From Streptomyces luteogriseus (GTDB taxonomy: Bacteria > Actinomycetota > Actinomycetes > Streptomycetales > Streptomycetaceae): a stretch of 64,000 nt of DNA. Below are positions 57,138 to 64,000 of this stretch, piece after piece. Both the position numbers and the translations under genes were made by a program. The stretch is from the NCBI RefSeq assembly GCF_014205055.1, contig NZ_JACHMS010000001.1, positions 6,200,001-6,264,000 of the forward strand, given 5' to 3'. The notes beneath the pieces are model-generated. The model was not told the DNA's origin and made no database searches. It was given only the letters and a program-made list of their open reading frames with translations. Numbering within the stretch: the first letter of the stretch is position 1; each line of letters opens with the position of its first letter.

Positions 57138-58325
57138 CTAGGCCTGCCCCGCCAGCCACAGGTCCGGGCCGAACACCTCGTAGTGGATGTCGGCGGCGGC
57201 CACGCCCTTCGCGATCAGCTGGGTCCGCACCGCTCGCATGAAGGGGAGCGGGCCGCACAGGTACGCGCGCGTGCCCGAGGCGAGCGGAACGCCGGTGAGG
57301 TCGACCAGGCCCGGGTGGGTACCCGCCGGGGCGTCCTGCTCGTACCAGAGGTGGACGGCCGCGTCCGGGAGCTTGGCCGCGTAGGCCTCGTGATCGGTGC
57401 GCAGGGCGTGGGTCGCGGGGGAGCGGTCGGCGTGCACGACGGTGACCGGCGCGCGGTGCCCCGAGTCGGCGAGGTGCGCCAGCATCGCGGTCATCGGGGT
57501 CACGCCGATGCCGGCCGAGGCCAGCAGCAGCGGAGTGTCGGAAGCGGCGTCCAGGACCAGGTCGCCGTACGGCTCGGACAGCTCCAGGACGTCACCCACC
57601 CGCACGCGCGCGTGGAGGTGGTTCGAGACCTCGCCGTCGGGGGCGCCGGCCGTGTGGACGCGCTTCACGCTGATCTGCCGCAGGTCCGGGCCGGGTGCCC
57701 CGGACAGGCTGTACTGCCGTATCTGCCGGGCGCCGTCCGTGAGGGCGACGCGGACGGAGACGTACTGGCCCGCGAGGAAGTCCCGCACCGGGCCGCCGTC
57801 GGCCGGGCGGAGCCGGAACGTGGCGACGTCCGCGGTCTCGGTGACCCGCTCGACGACCTCCCAGGTCCGCCAGGCGGGCCCGCCGTGCTCCTCGCGCAGC
57901 CGCCGCTCCACGGCGATGAGCGCGTTCGCCATCAGCCAGTAGACCTCGTCCCAGGCGGCGGCGACCTCCGGCGTGACCGCGTCGCCGAGCACTTCGGCGA
58001 TGGCGGCGAAGAGGTGCTCGTGGACGACGCCGTACTGCTCCGGCGTGACGCCGAGTGAGGCGTGCTTGTGGGCGATGCGCTGCAGCATCGCGTCCGGCCG
58101 CTGCTCCGGACGGTCCAGCAGGTGCGTCGCGAACGCGGCGATGGAACCGGCCAGTGCCTGGCGCTGGGTGCCGGCGGCCTGGTTGCCCCGGTTGAACAGA
58201 TCCCGCAGCAGCTCCGGGTGGGCCTCGAACAGCCCGGCGTAGAAGCGCTCGGTGATCGTGCCGAGGGCCGCGCCGACGGCGGGGAGTGTGGCGCGGACGG
58301 TGGCGGCGGACTGCTCGGACAGCAT
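57138..58325 (-). CDS. hmp: Flavohemoprotein (nitric oxide dioxygenase)
   Basis: A 395-aa enzyme oxidising NO to nitrate with O2 and NADH/NADPH. Residues 1-135 are a globin: MLSEQSAATVRATLPAVGAA, CD region LFNRGNQAAGTQRQALA (PheCD, Gln/Thr-rich distal side) and the proximal His in RIAHKHASLGVTPEQY. Residues 150-255 are the FAD-binding ferredoxin-reductase barrel with RQIRQYSLSGAPG. Residues 260-395 are the NAD domain: LLLASAGIGVTPMTAMLAHL and AYLCGPLPFMRAV. It is repressed by NsrR through the box at 58361. Confidence 0.94.
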   Translation of the reverse strand: MLSEQSAATVRATLPAVGAALGTITERFYAGLFEAHPELLRDLFNRGNQAAGTQRQALAGSIAAFATHLLDRPEQRPDAMLQRIAHKHASLGVTPEQYGVVHEHLFAAIAEVLGDAVTPEVAAAWDEVYWLMANALIAVERRLREEHGGPAWRTWEVVERVTETADVATFRLRPADGGPVRDFLAGQYVSVRVALTDGARQIRQYSLSGAPGPDLRQISVKRVHTAGAPDGEVSNHLHARVRVGDVLELSEPYGDLVLDAASDTPLLLASAGIGVTPMTAMLAHLADSGHRAPVTVVHADRSPATHALRTDHEAYAAKLPDAAVHLWYEQDAPAGTHPGLVDLTGVPLASGTRAYLCGPLPFMRAVRTQLIAKGVAAADIHYEVFGPDLWLAGQA

Positions 58326-58360
58326 CTGGGCTCCTCAGGGCTCGGCTGAGGGCACGCTAG

Positions 58361-58388
58361 TTAAAGTTGCATATGAGATGCAAATTAA
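58361..58388. promoter_or_regulatory. NsrR-like operator upstream of hmp
   Basis: TTAAAGTTGCATATGAGATG followed by CAAATTAA contains the palindrome TTGCAT-N5-ATGCAA (58367-58383), with A/T-rich flanks as described for NsrR sites of S. coelicolor hmpA. It lies about 40 nt before the hmp start on the other strand and overlaps the likely promoter. Confidence 0.75.
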
Positions 58389-58619
58389 GCAGGTGGGGCG
58401 GCGAAGGGAACCGGCCGTTACGGATGCCGGTGGGAGCAGGCACTATGGGCGGAAGAGCAGTTCACCCGCCGTATGCGACGCGTTCGGCCCCGGGCACCCC
58501 GGGCGATCATGGCCCGCAACGCGTACGAAATGGTGGTGTGGTCTGATGCTCTGGTGCCCGACCGCCTCCCGTGGTACGGAAGACAGGCGGCCTGACCAGC
58601 AAGGATGGGGAAGCGGAAG

Positions 58620-59981
58620 ATGGACAAGCAGCAGGAGTTCGTGCTCCGGACGTTGGAGGAGCGCGACATCCGGTTCGTACGCCTGTGGTTCACGGACGTG
58701 CTGGGCTTCCTCAAGTCGGTCGCCGTGGCCCCGGCCGAGCTGGAGCAGGCCTTCGACGAGGGCATCGGCTTCGACGGCTCCGCGATCGAGGGCTTCGCCC
58801 GGGTCTACGAGTCCGACATGATCGCCAAGCCGGACCCGTCGACCTTCCAGATCCTGCCCTGGCGGGCGGAGGCCCCGGGCACCGCCCGGATGTTCTGCGA
58901 CATCCTCATGCCGGACGGCTCCCCGTCCTTCGCCGACCCGCGCTACGTGCTCAAGCGGGCCCTCGCCCGCACCTCCGACCTGGGGTTCACCTTCTACACC
59001 CACCCGGAGATCGAGTTCTTCCTGCTGAAGGACCGGCCGCTGGACGGCAGCCGTCCGACGCCCGCCGACAACTCCGGCTACTTCGACCACACCCCGACCA
59101 ACGTCGGTATGGACTTCCGCCGCCAGGCGATCACCATGCTGGAGTCGATGGGCATCTCGGTCGAGTTCTCCCACCACGAGGGCGCCCCAGGCCAGCAGGA
59201 GATCGACCTCCGCTACGCTGACGCGCTCTCCACGGCCGACAACATCATGACGTTCCGCCTCGTCATGAAGCAGGTGGCCCTGGAGCAGGGCGTGCACGCC
59301 ACGTTCATGCCGAAGCCGTTCTCCGAGCACCCGGGCAGCGGCATGCACACGCACCTGTCGCTCTTCGAGGGCGACCGCAACGCGTTCTACGAGTCGGGCT
59401 CGGAGTACCAGCTCTCCAAGGTGGGCCGCTCCTTCATCGCGGGCCTGCTGCGGCACGCGGCGGAGATCTCCGCGGTCACCAACCAGTGGGTCAACTCCTA
59501 CAAGCGCATCTGGGGCGGCGCGGAGCGCACCGCGGGAGCGGGCGGCGAGGCCCCCTCGTACATCTGCTGGGGCCACAACAACCGCTCGGCGCTGGTCCGC
59601 GTCCCCATGTACAAGCCCGGCAAGACGGGCTCGGCCCGCGTCGAGGTCCGCTCCCTCGACTCCGGCGCCAACCCCTACCTCGCCTACGCGCTGCTGCTGG
59701 CCGCCGGCCTCAAGGGCATCGAGGAGGGCTACGAGCTCCCGCCGGGCGCCGAGGACGACGTCTGGGCCCTCTCCGACGCGGAGCGCCGCGCGATGGGCAT
59801 CGAGCCGCTTCCCCAGAACCTGGGCGAGGCCCTGACCCTCATGGAACGCAGCGACCTCGTCGCCGAGACCCTCGGCGAGCACGTCTTCGACTTCTTCCTG
59901 CGCAACAAGCGCCAGGAGTGGGAGGAGTACCGCTCGGAGGTCACGGCGTTCGAGCTGCGGAAGAACCTTCCGGCGCTGTAG
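58620..59981 (+). CDS. glnA2: Glutamine-synthetase-like gamma-glutamylation enzyme (GlnA2 type)
   Basis: A 453-aa member of glutamine synthetase family I. The ATG at 58620 begins MDKQQEFVLRTLEERDIRFV. GS landmarks are the DGSAIEGFARVYESDM latch loop, Glu residues in YTHPEIEFFLLK, SGMHTHLSLF (ATP/ammonium site), RVEVRSLDSGANPYLAYAL and NRSALVRVP. The usual adenylylation region NLYDLPPEE is DVWALSDAE here, so the modified Tyr is Trp and control by GlnE is unlikely. Orthologues in S. coelicolor (SCO2241, GlnA2) have been reported to glutamylate polyamines rather than ammonia. It is monocistronic, followed by a hairpin, and lies 1.6 kb from glnE. Confidence 0.85.
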   Translation: MDKQQEFVLRTLEERDIRFVRLWFTDVLGFLKSVAVAPAELEQAFDEGIGFDGSAIEGFARVYESDMIAKPDPSTFQILPWRAEAPGTARMFCDILMPDGSPSFADPRYVLKRALARTSDLGFTFYTHPEIEFFLLKDRPLDGSRPTPADNSGYFDHTPTNVGMDFRRQAITMLESMGISVEFSHHEGAPGQQEIDLRYADALSTADNIMTFRLVMKQVALEQGVHATFMPKPFSEHPGSGMHTHLSLFEGDRNAFYESGSEYQLSKVGRSFIAGLLRHAAEISAVTNQWVNSYKRIWGGAERTAGAGGEAPSYICWGHNNRSALVRVPMYKPGKTGSARVEVRSLDSGANPYLAYALLLAAGLKGIEEGYELPPGAEDDVWALSDAERRAMGIEPLPQNLGEALTLMERSDLVAETLGEHVFDFFLRNKRQEWEEYRSEVTAFELRKNLPAL

Positions 59982-60054
59982 GCGAAGGCCGAGGCGGAAT
60001 CTCGCGGAGACGACCTTTGGGGCCGACGGTCTCGGACTGCTGGCCCCAAGGCCT

Positions 60055-60081
60055 GGGTCAGCGGTTCCCAACTGCTGACCC
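60055..60081. terminator. Hairpin terminator of glnA2
   Basis: GGGTCAGC (60055-60062) pairs with GCTGACCC (60074-60081) around an 11-nt loop, 74 nt after the stop. GGGGCC/GGCCCC further upstream could form a second, outer stem. Confidence 0.55.
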
Positions 60082-60102
60082 TCTCCTGTCGCGGGCCGTC
60101 CC

Positions 60103-60726
60103 TCACACCGACGCGCTCTCCGACGCCGTCGTCCACGCGAATCCGTCCGGGTCGGTGAACGGCCCGGCGTCGCTGCCGATGACGAGGCGGTGGGAGCCGG
60201 TGCCGTCGGGGGAGACTCCGGCGACCTTGGCGAGGCCTCGGCGCTTGTACAGGGCCAGTTTGACGGGGCCGTCGGCGGCGAACTCGACGTACTTGCTGCC
60301 GAAGCTCTTGCCCACGGCCAGGCCGTGCTCGACGTAGAACTGCTTGCTGGCCTTCACGTCCTCGACGCCGAGCAGCAGGACGACCTCGTCGACCTGCCGG
60401 GTCGCCGGGCCGGTGTTCTTCTTCGACGACGACGCGAGCTGCCAGATCGTCCCGTCGGGGGCCTGGACGACGCCCCCGTAGCCCCAGAGCGACTTCGCGG
60501 CGGGCTTCAGCGTCGTCGCGCCGGCCCGCACGGCCGCGTCGAGGAGGGCGTCCACATCGGCCGGCTGGGAGACCACGAGCGACAGCGTGAACCCGCGGAA
60601 GCCGGAGGTCGGTTCCTCCGACGCCCGCAGGCGCAGCCGGTCGCCCAGACCGAAGGCGGCGGAGTAGAAGCGGTCGGCGGCTGGGGGGTCGGCCACCTCG
60701 AGGGTGACGGATGCGATGGAAGTCAT
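60103..60726 (-). CDS. VOC-family protein, two-module
   Basis: A 207-aa glyoxalase-like protein of two modules: TSIASVTLEVADPPAADRFY and SAAFGLGDRLRL, then RQVDEVVLLLGVEDVKASKQ with YVEHGLAVGKSFGSKYVEF. Strands ending PDGTIWQLA and DPDGFAWTTA close the modules. Metal-ligand positions are Glu/Thr rather than His, so it may be a binding or resistance protein rather than an enzyme. Its stop faces the end of glnA2. Confidence 0.8.
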   Translation of the reverse strand: MTSIASVTLEVADPPAADRFYSAAFGLGDRLRLRASEEPTSGFRGFTLSLVVSQPADVDALLDAAVRAGATTLKPAAKSLWGYGGVVQAPDGTIWQLASSSKKNTGPATRQVDEVVLLLGVEDVKASKQFYVEHGLAVGKSFGSKYVEFAADGPVKLALYKRRGLAKVAGVSPDGTGSHRLVIGSDAGPFTDPDGFAWTTASESASV

Positions 60727-60783
60727 GGCAACGACGCTAATCGCGCTCCACGCACCCTGCTTCTCGATTCCTGACCAGGTTGT

Positions 60784-61230
60784 TCAGGCCTGCTTCCGCT
60801 TCAGGTCCGCCAGCAGCTGGTGCAGTGGCTCGGTGGCCCTGCGCCGGTACTCCTGGACCGCCCACCCGTTGCCGTCCGGGTCCTGGAAGTGCATGAACGT
60901 GGCGCCGTCGTCCGGGGAGTACTGGACGGGCTCCGAGACGTCGAGGCCGCGGGCCACCAGCTCCGCGTGGGCCGCCTTGATGTCGGCGACGCAGAGCTGC
61001 AGGCCCTGGTAGGAGCCCGGGGCCGGGGTCGGGCCGGGGGTCATCTGCCAGATCGACTCGCCCAGCGCGATCGAACAGCCGGAACCCGGAGGGGTCAGCT
61101 GGACGATCCGCATCCCGGGCATGACCTCCTGGTCGATGTCCACGTGGAAGCCGACCTTGTCCCGGTAGAAGTCCCGGGCACGGTCGACGTCGGACACGGG
61201 CAGCGGGATGACTTCGAGGGTGATGTCCAT
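60784..61230 (-). CDS. VOC-family glyoxalase-like protein
   Basis: A 148-aa protein of two short modules: LEVIPLPVSDVDRARDFYRD, GFHVDIDQEVMPGMRIVQLT, YQGLQLCVADIKAAHAELVA and ATFMHFQDPDGNGWAVQEYR. The ligand-like residues are Glu in TLEVIP and Glu in VQEY. The ATG at 61230 is favoured over an upstream start because the module begins directly. The role is unknown. It is on the same strand as the VOC gene at 60103 but 57 nt away. Confidence 0.82.
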   Translation of the reverse strand: MDITLEVIPLPVSDVDRARDFYRDKVGFHVDIDQEVMPGMRIVQLTPPGSGCSIALGESIWQMTPGPTPAPGSYQGLQLCVADIKAAHAELVARGLDVSEPVQYSPDDGATFMHFQDPDGNGWAVQEYRRRATEPLHQLLADLKRKQA

Positions 61231-61584
61231 GGCGTGACTCCTTCGTCCGGCCTCATGAGAACCGATCACCTTGTCCGGCAGAAGCCGCTGACGCGGGCTG
61301 AAGCCGGCTGAACGGTTCCCCTCACCGAAGCCGATAACGGTGCGCCGCGCCACCGAGTGGACGGCCGCACGGCCCGCGCCGCAGTGGAAATGGCCCTCCC
61401 GTACCCCCTGTGGCCGGAAACCGCCGTAGCGCGCCTCCCCCTCCGCGGCCAGTCGCGGTAGCCACGCGCCCGCCCCGTCCGCCTGCCGAACTCACCGGCG
61501 CCTCCCCCGCCCAGGGCGGTTACGCTCAAAGCCGTACGACCTTGATCCGATGCAAATCCGAGGAACAGTGCGAGGGAGGCCCGG

Positions 61585-64000
61585 ATGACGGCGGCGCCGG
61601 GGCGCAGGAGCAGTACCTTCACACGGCTGCTGCGGCACGGTTTCACCGACGCCTCCGCCGCCGAGCGGCTTCTGGACAGTCCTGAGCTCGCGCCGCTGCG
61701 CGACGACCCGGTGCTGCTGGAGGCGCTGGGCGGCACCGCCGACCCCGATCTCGCGCTGCTCGGGCTCGTCCGTCTGCTGGAGGCCCAGCAGAGCCCCGGC
61801 GCCCGCCGGGAACTGCTCGACACCCTGATCGCGGCCAAGCCCCTGCGCGACCGCCTCCTCGGCGTCCTCGGCGCCTCCACCGCCCTCGCCGATCACCTCG
61901 CCCGGCACCCGGACGACTGGCAGGCACTCGTCATGTACGAGGCCTACGACCTGCACCCCGGGGTGGAGGAGTTCGAGGCCGGCCTCGCGGAGGCCACCGA
62001 CCCGGTCTCCCTGCGCGTCGCCTACCGGCGCTGCCTGCTGTCCATCGCCGCCCGGGACGTCTGCGGCACCACCGGCCTCGCCGAGTCCGCCGCCGAGCTC
62101 GCCGACCTCGCCACCGCCACCCTGCGCGCCGCCCTCAAGATCGCCGAGGCGGCCGCGCCCGAGGACGCCGCCCTGTGCCGGCTCGCGGTCATCGCGATGG
62201 GCAAGTGCGGCGGCCACGAACTCAACTACGTCTCCGACGTGGACGTCATCTTCGTCGGCGAGGCCGCCGAGGGGACCGACGAGACCCTGGCCGTACGGGC
62301 CGCCACCCGGCTCGCCTCGCACATGATGCGGATCTGCTCCGAGACGACGGTCGAGGGCTCCATCTGGCCCGTCGACGCCAACCTCCGCCCCGAGGGCCGC
62401 AACGGCCCGCTCGTGCGGACCCTCTCCAGCCACCTCGCCTACTACCAGCGCTGGGCCAAGACCTGGGAGTTCCAGGCGCTGCTCAAGGCCCGCCCGGTGG
62501 CCGGCGACCTCGACCTCGGCGCCGAGTACGTGGCCGCCGTCCAGCCCCTGGTGTGGAAGGCCGCCGAACGCGAGAACTTCGTTCCCGACGTGCAGAAGAT
62601 GCGCCGCCGGGTCGTGGAGAACATCCCCGTCGCCGAGGTCGACCGCCAGCTGAAGCTCGGCCCCGGCGGCCTGCGGGACGTCGAGTTCGCCGTGCAGCTG
62701 CTCCAGCTGGTGCACGGCCGGGCCGACACCTCCCTGCGCAGCGGCACGACCCTGGACGCGCTCAAGGCCCTCGCCGCCGGCGGCTACGTCGGCCGGGCCG
62801 ACGCGGCCCAGCTGGACGAGGCCTACCGCTTCCTGCGCTCCATGGAGCACCGCATCCAGCTGTTCCGGCTGCGGCGCACCCACCTCGTCCCCGAGGACGA
62901 GGCCGAGCTGCGCCGTATCGGCCGCTCCCTCGGTCTGCGCGCGGACCCGGTCGCCGACCTGCACCGCGAGTGGCGGCGGCACGCGGGGGTCGTACGCCGG
63001 CTGCACGAGAAGCTCTTCTACCGGCCGCTGCTCGACGCCGTCGCCCAGCTCGCCACCGGCGAGGCCCGGCTCAGCACCGAGGCGGCCCGGGAGCGCATGG
63101 TCGCCCTCGGCTACGCCGACCCGGCATCCGCCCTGCGCCACCTGGAGGCGCTGGCCTCCGGCGTCACCCGCAAGGCCGCCATCCAGCGCACCCTGCTGCC
63201 CGTGCTGCTCGGCTGGTTCGCCGACTCGGCAGACCCGGACGCGGGCCTGCTCAACTTCCGCAAGGTCTCCGACGCGCTCGGCAAGACGCCCTGGTACCTG
63301 CGGCTGCTGCGGGACGAGGGCGCCGCCGCGCAGAACCTCGCCCGCGTGCTGTCCGCCGGCCGGCTCGCGCCCGACCTGCTCATGCGCGCCCCGGAGGCGG
63401 TGGCGCTGCTCGGCGACGGGGACGGCGGCGGCCTGGAGCCACGTCCGCGCGCCCACCTGGAGCAGGAGATACACGCCGCGGTGAAACGCGCCGACGACGC
63501 CGCCCAGGCGGTCACGGCCGCCCGCGGGGTGCGCCGCCGCGAGCTGTTCCGCACGGCCGCCGCCGACATCGTCGGCTCCTACGGCACCGAGGAGCAGCCC
63601 GCCGAGGCCGACCAGGGCGCCCTGGTGGACCGGGTCGGCGGCGCGGTGTCGGATCTGACCGCAGCCACCCTCGCCGGCACGCTCCGCGCTGTCGTGCGGG
63701 ACGGCTGGGGCGACGAGCTGCCCACCCGGTTCGCGGTCATCGGCATGGGCCGGTTCGGCGGCCACGAGCTGGGCTACGGCTCCGACGCGGACGTGCTGTT
63801 CGTGCACGAACCGCGTGACGGCGTCGACGAGCGGGAGGCCTCGCAGGCGGCGAACAAGGTCGTCTCCGAGATGCGCCGCCTGCTGCAGATCCCCAGCGCC
63901 GACCCGCCCCTGCTCATCGACGCCGACCTGCGCCCCGAGGGCAAGTCGGGGCCGATGGTCCGCACCCTCACGTCGTACGCGGCGTACTACCGCCGGTGGG
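61585..64000 (+). CDS. glnE: Bifunctional glutamine synthetase adenylyltransferase/deadenylase, 3' end beyond the window
   Basis: The first about 805 residues of a protein usually near 1000 aa. ATG at 61585 with GAGGGAGG just upstream. N-terminal nucleotidyltransferase half: GKCGGHELNYVSDVDVIFVG (G-G and DxD of the deadenylylation site), RNGPLVRTLSSHLAYYQRWA, then GLRDVEFAVQLLQLVHGRAD. Helical linker 500-680, then the second, adenylylating domain GMGRFGGHELGYGSDADVLF and ADLRPEGKSGPMVRTLTSYA, where the window ends. GlnE modifies GlnA (GSI) in response to PII and glutamine. Here it lies next to, but probably does not act on, the Trp-containing GlnA2. Confidence 0.94.
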   Translation, partial: MTAAPGRRSSTFTRLLRHGFTDASAAERLLDSPELAPLRDDPVLLEALGGTADPDLALLGLVRLLEAQQSPGARRELLDTLIAAKPLRDRLLGVLGASTALADHLARHPDDWQALVMYEAYDLHPGVEEFEAGLAEATDPVSLRVAYRRCLLSIAARDVCGTTGLAESAAELADLATATLRAALKIAEAAAPEDAALCRLAVIAMGKCGGHELNYVSDVDVIFVGEAAEGTDETLAVRAATRLASHMMRICSETTVEGSIWPVDANLRPEGRNGPLVRTLSSHLAYYQRWAKTWEFQALLKARPVAGDLDLGAEYVAAVQPLVWKAAERENFVPDVQKMRRRVVENIPVAEVDRQLKLGPGGLRDVEFAVQLLQLVHGRADTSLRSGTTLDALKALAAGGYVGRADAAQLDEAYRFLRSMEHRIQLFRLRRTHLVPEDEAELRRIGRSLGLRADPVADLHREWRRHAGVVRRLHEKLFYRPLLDAVAQLATGEARLSTEAARERMVALGYADPASALRHLEALASGVTRKAAIQRTLLPVLLGWFADSADPDAGLLNFRKVSDALGKTPWYLRLLRDEGAAAQNLARVLSAGRLAPDLLMRAPEAVALLGDGDGGGLEPRPRAHLEQEIHAAVKRADDAAQAVTAARGVRRRELFRTAAADIVGSYGTEEQPAEADQGALVDRVGGAVSDLTAATLAGTLRAVVRDGWGDELPTRFAVIGMGRFGGHELGYGSDADVLFVHEPRDGVDEREASQAANKVVSEMRRLLQIPSADPPLLIDADLRPEGKSGPMVRTLTSYAAYYRRW

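Overview
The window is high-GC actinobacterial DNA, almost certainly a Streptomyces chromosome. Codon use is strongly GC-rich at third positions. The window contains DUF6243 and DUF3105 proteins, a LAXTG-type sorting signal, an F420 reductase, an NsrR/Hmp pair and a GlnA2-like/GlnE pair, all typical of the genus. From memory, the right part (map, panB, nadE, glnA2, glnE) resembles the glnE neighbourhood of the S. coelicolor chromosome; this was not checked against a database. No tRNA, rRNA, CRISPR array or complete mobile element was seen.

Left third (1-17000), accessory and decayed. Four secreted arabinose-releasing enzymes form an arabinoxylan/arabinan island: GH43-CBM6 (1286-2731), GH43-CBM42 (4640-6037), CBM13-GH62 (6896-8338) and a sortase-anchored GH51/clan-A type arabinofuranosidase (10728-12512). 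Between and around them lie remnants of IS66, IS5, IS3 and IS6 transposases, broken fragments of a ferredoxin reductase, a beta-xylosidase, a subtilase and a YceI protein, and a duplicated promoter/leader module. Three promoter regions carry the same 16-bp palindrome GTTCG-N6-CGAAC, which suggests one shared local regulator. To the right (13750-16800) is a second decayed patch. It holds an intact antitoxin-like gene that fuses an excisionase-type HTH to a VbhA-like Fic-inhibitory tail, a Fic toxin reduced to 41 residues, and the C-terminal third of an Lhr-type helicase.

Middle (17000-43800), mostly ordinary chromosome. It holds small enzymes (MazG-like, DoxX, aldo/keto reductase, SDR, Gfo/Idh), a Bcr/CflA-type exporter coupled to a beta-lactamase-fold hydrolase, an Rsm22-like methyltransferase, TetR and GDPD genes, a prim-pol protein, the efeOBU iron-uptake operon behind an iron box, heme oxygenase, map, a ruined sialidase, an F420H2:NADP oxidoreductase, an M50 protease, a lower-GC patch with lipoprotein and secreted genes (40380-42860), and panB.

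Right (43800-64000). An EmrB/QacA-type exporter and its TetR share a perfect operator. They are followed by an endonuclease/exonuclease/phosphatase protein, a second DHA1 exporter, an O-methyltransferase frameshifted at a C7G5 run, a HAD dehalogenase, an ArsR-VOC operon, nadE, an S53 protease, a DUF3105-DUF305 pair, nsrR and hmp with an NsrR-like box, a GlnA2-like gamma-glutamylation enzyme, two VOC proteins and the 5' four-fifths of glnE, which runs off the window end.
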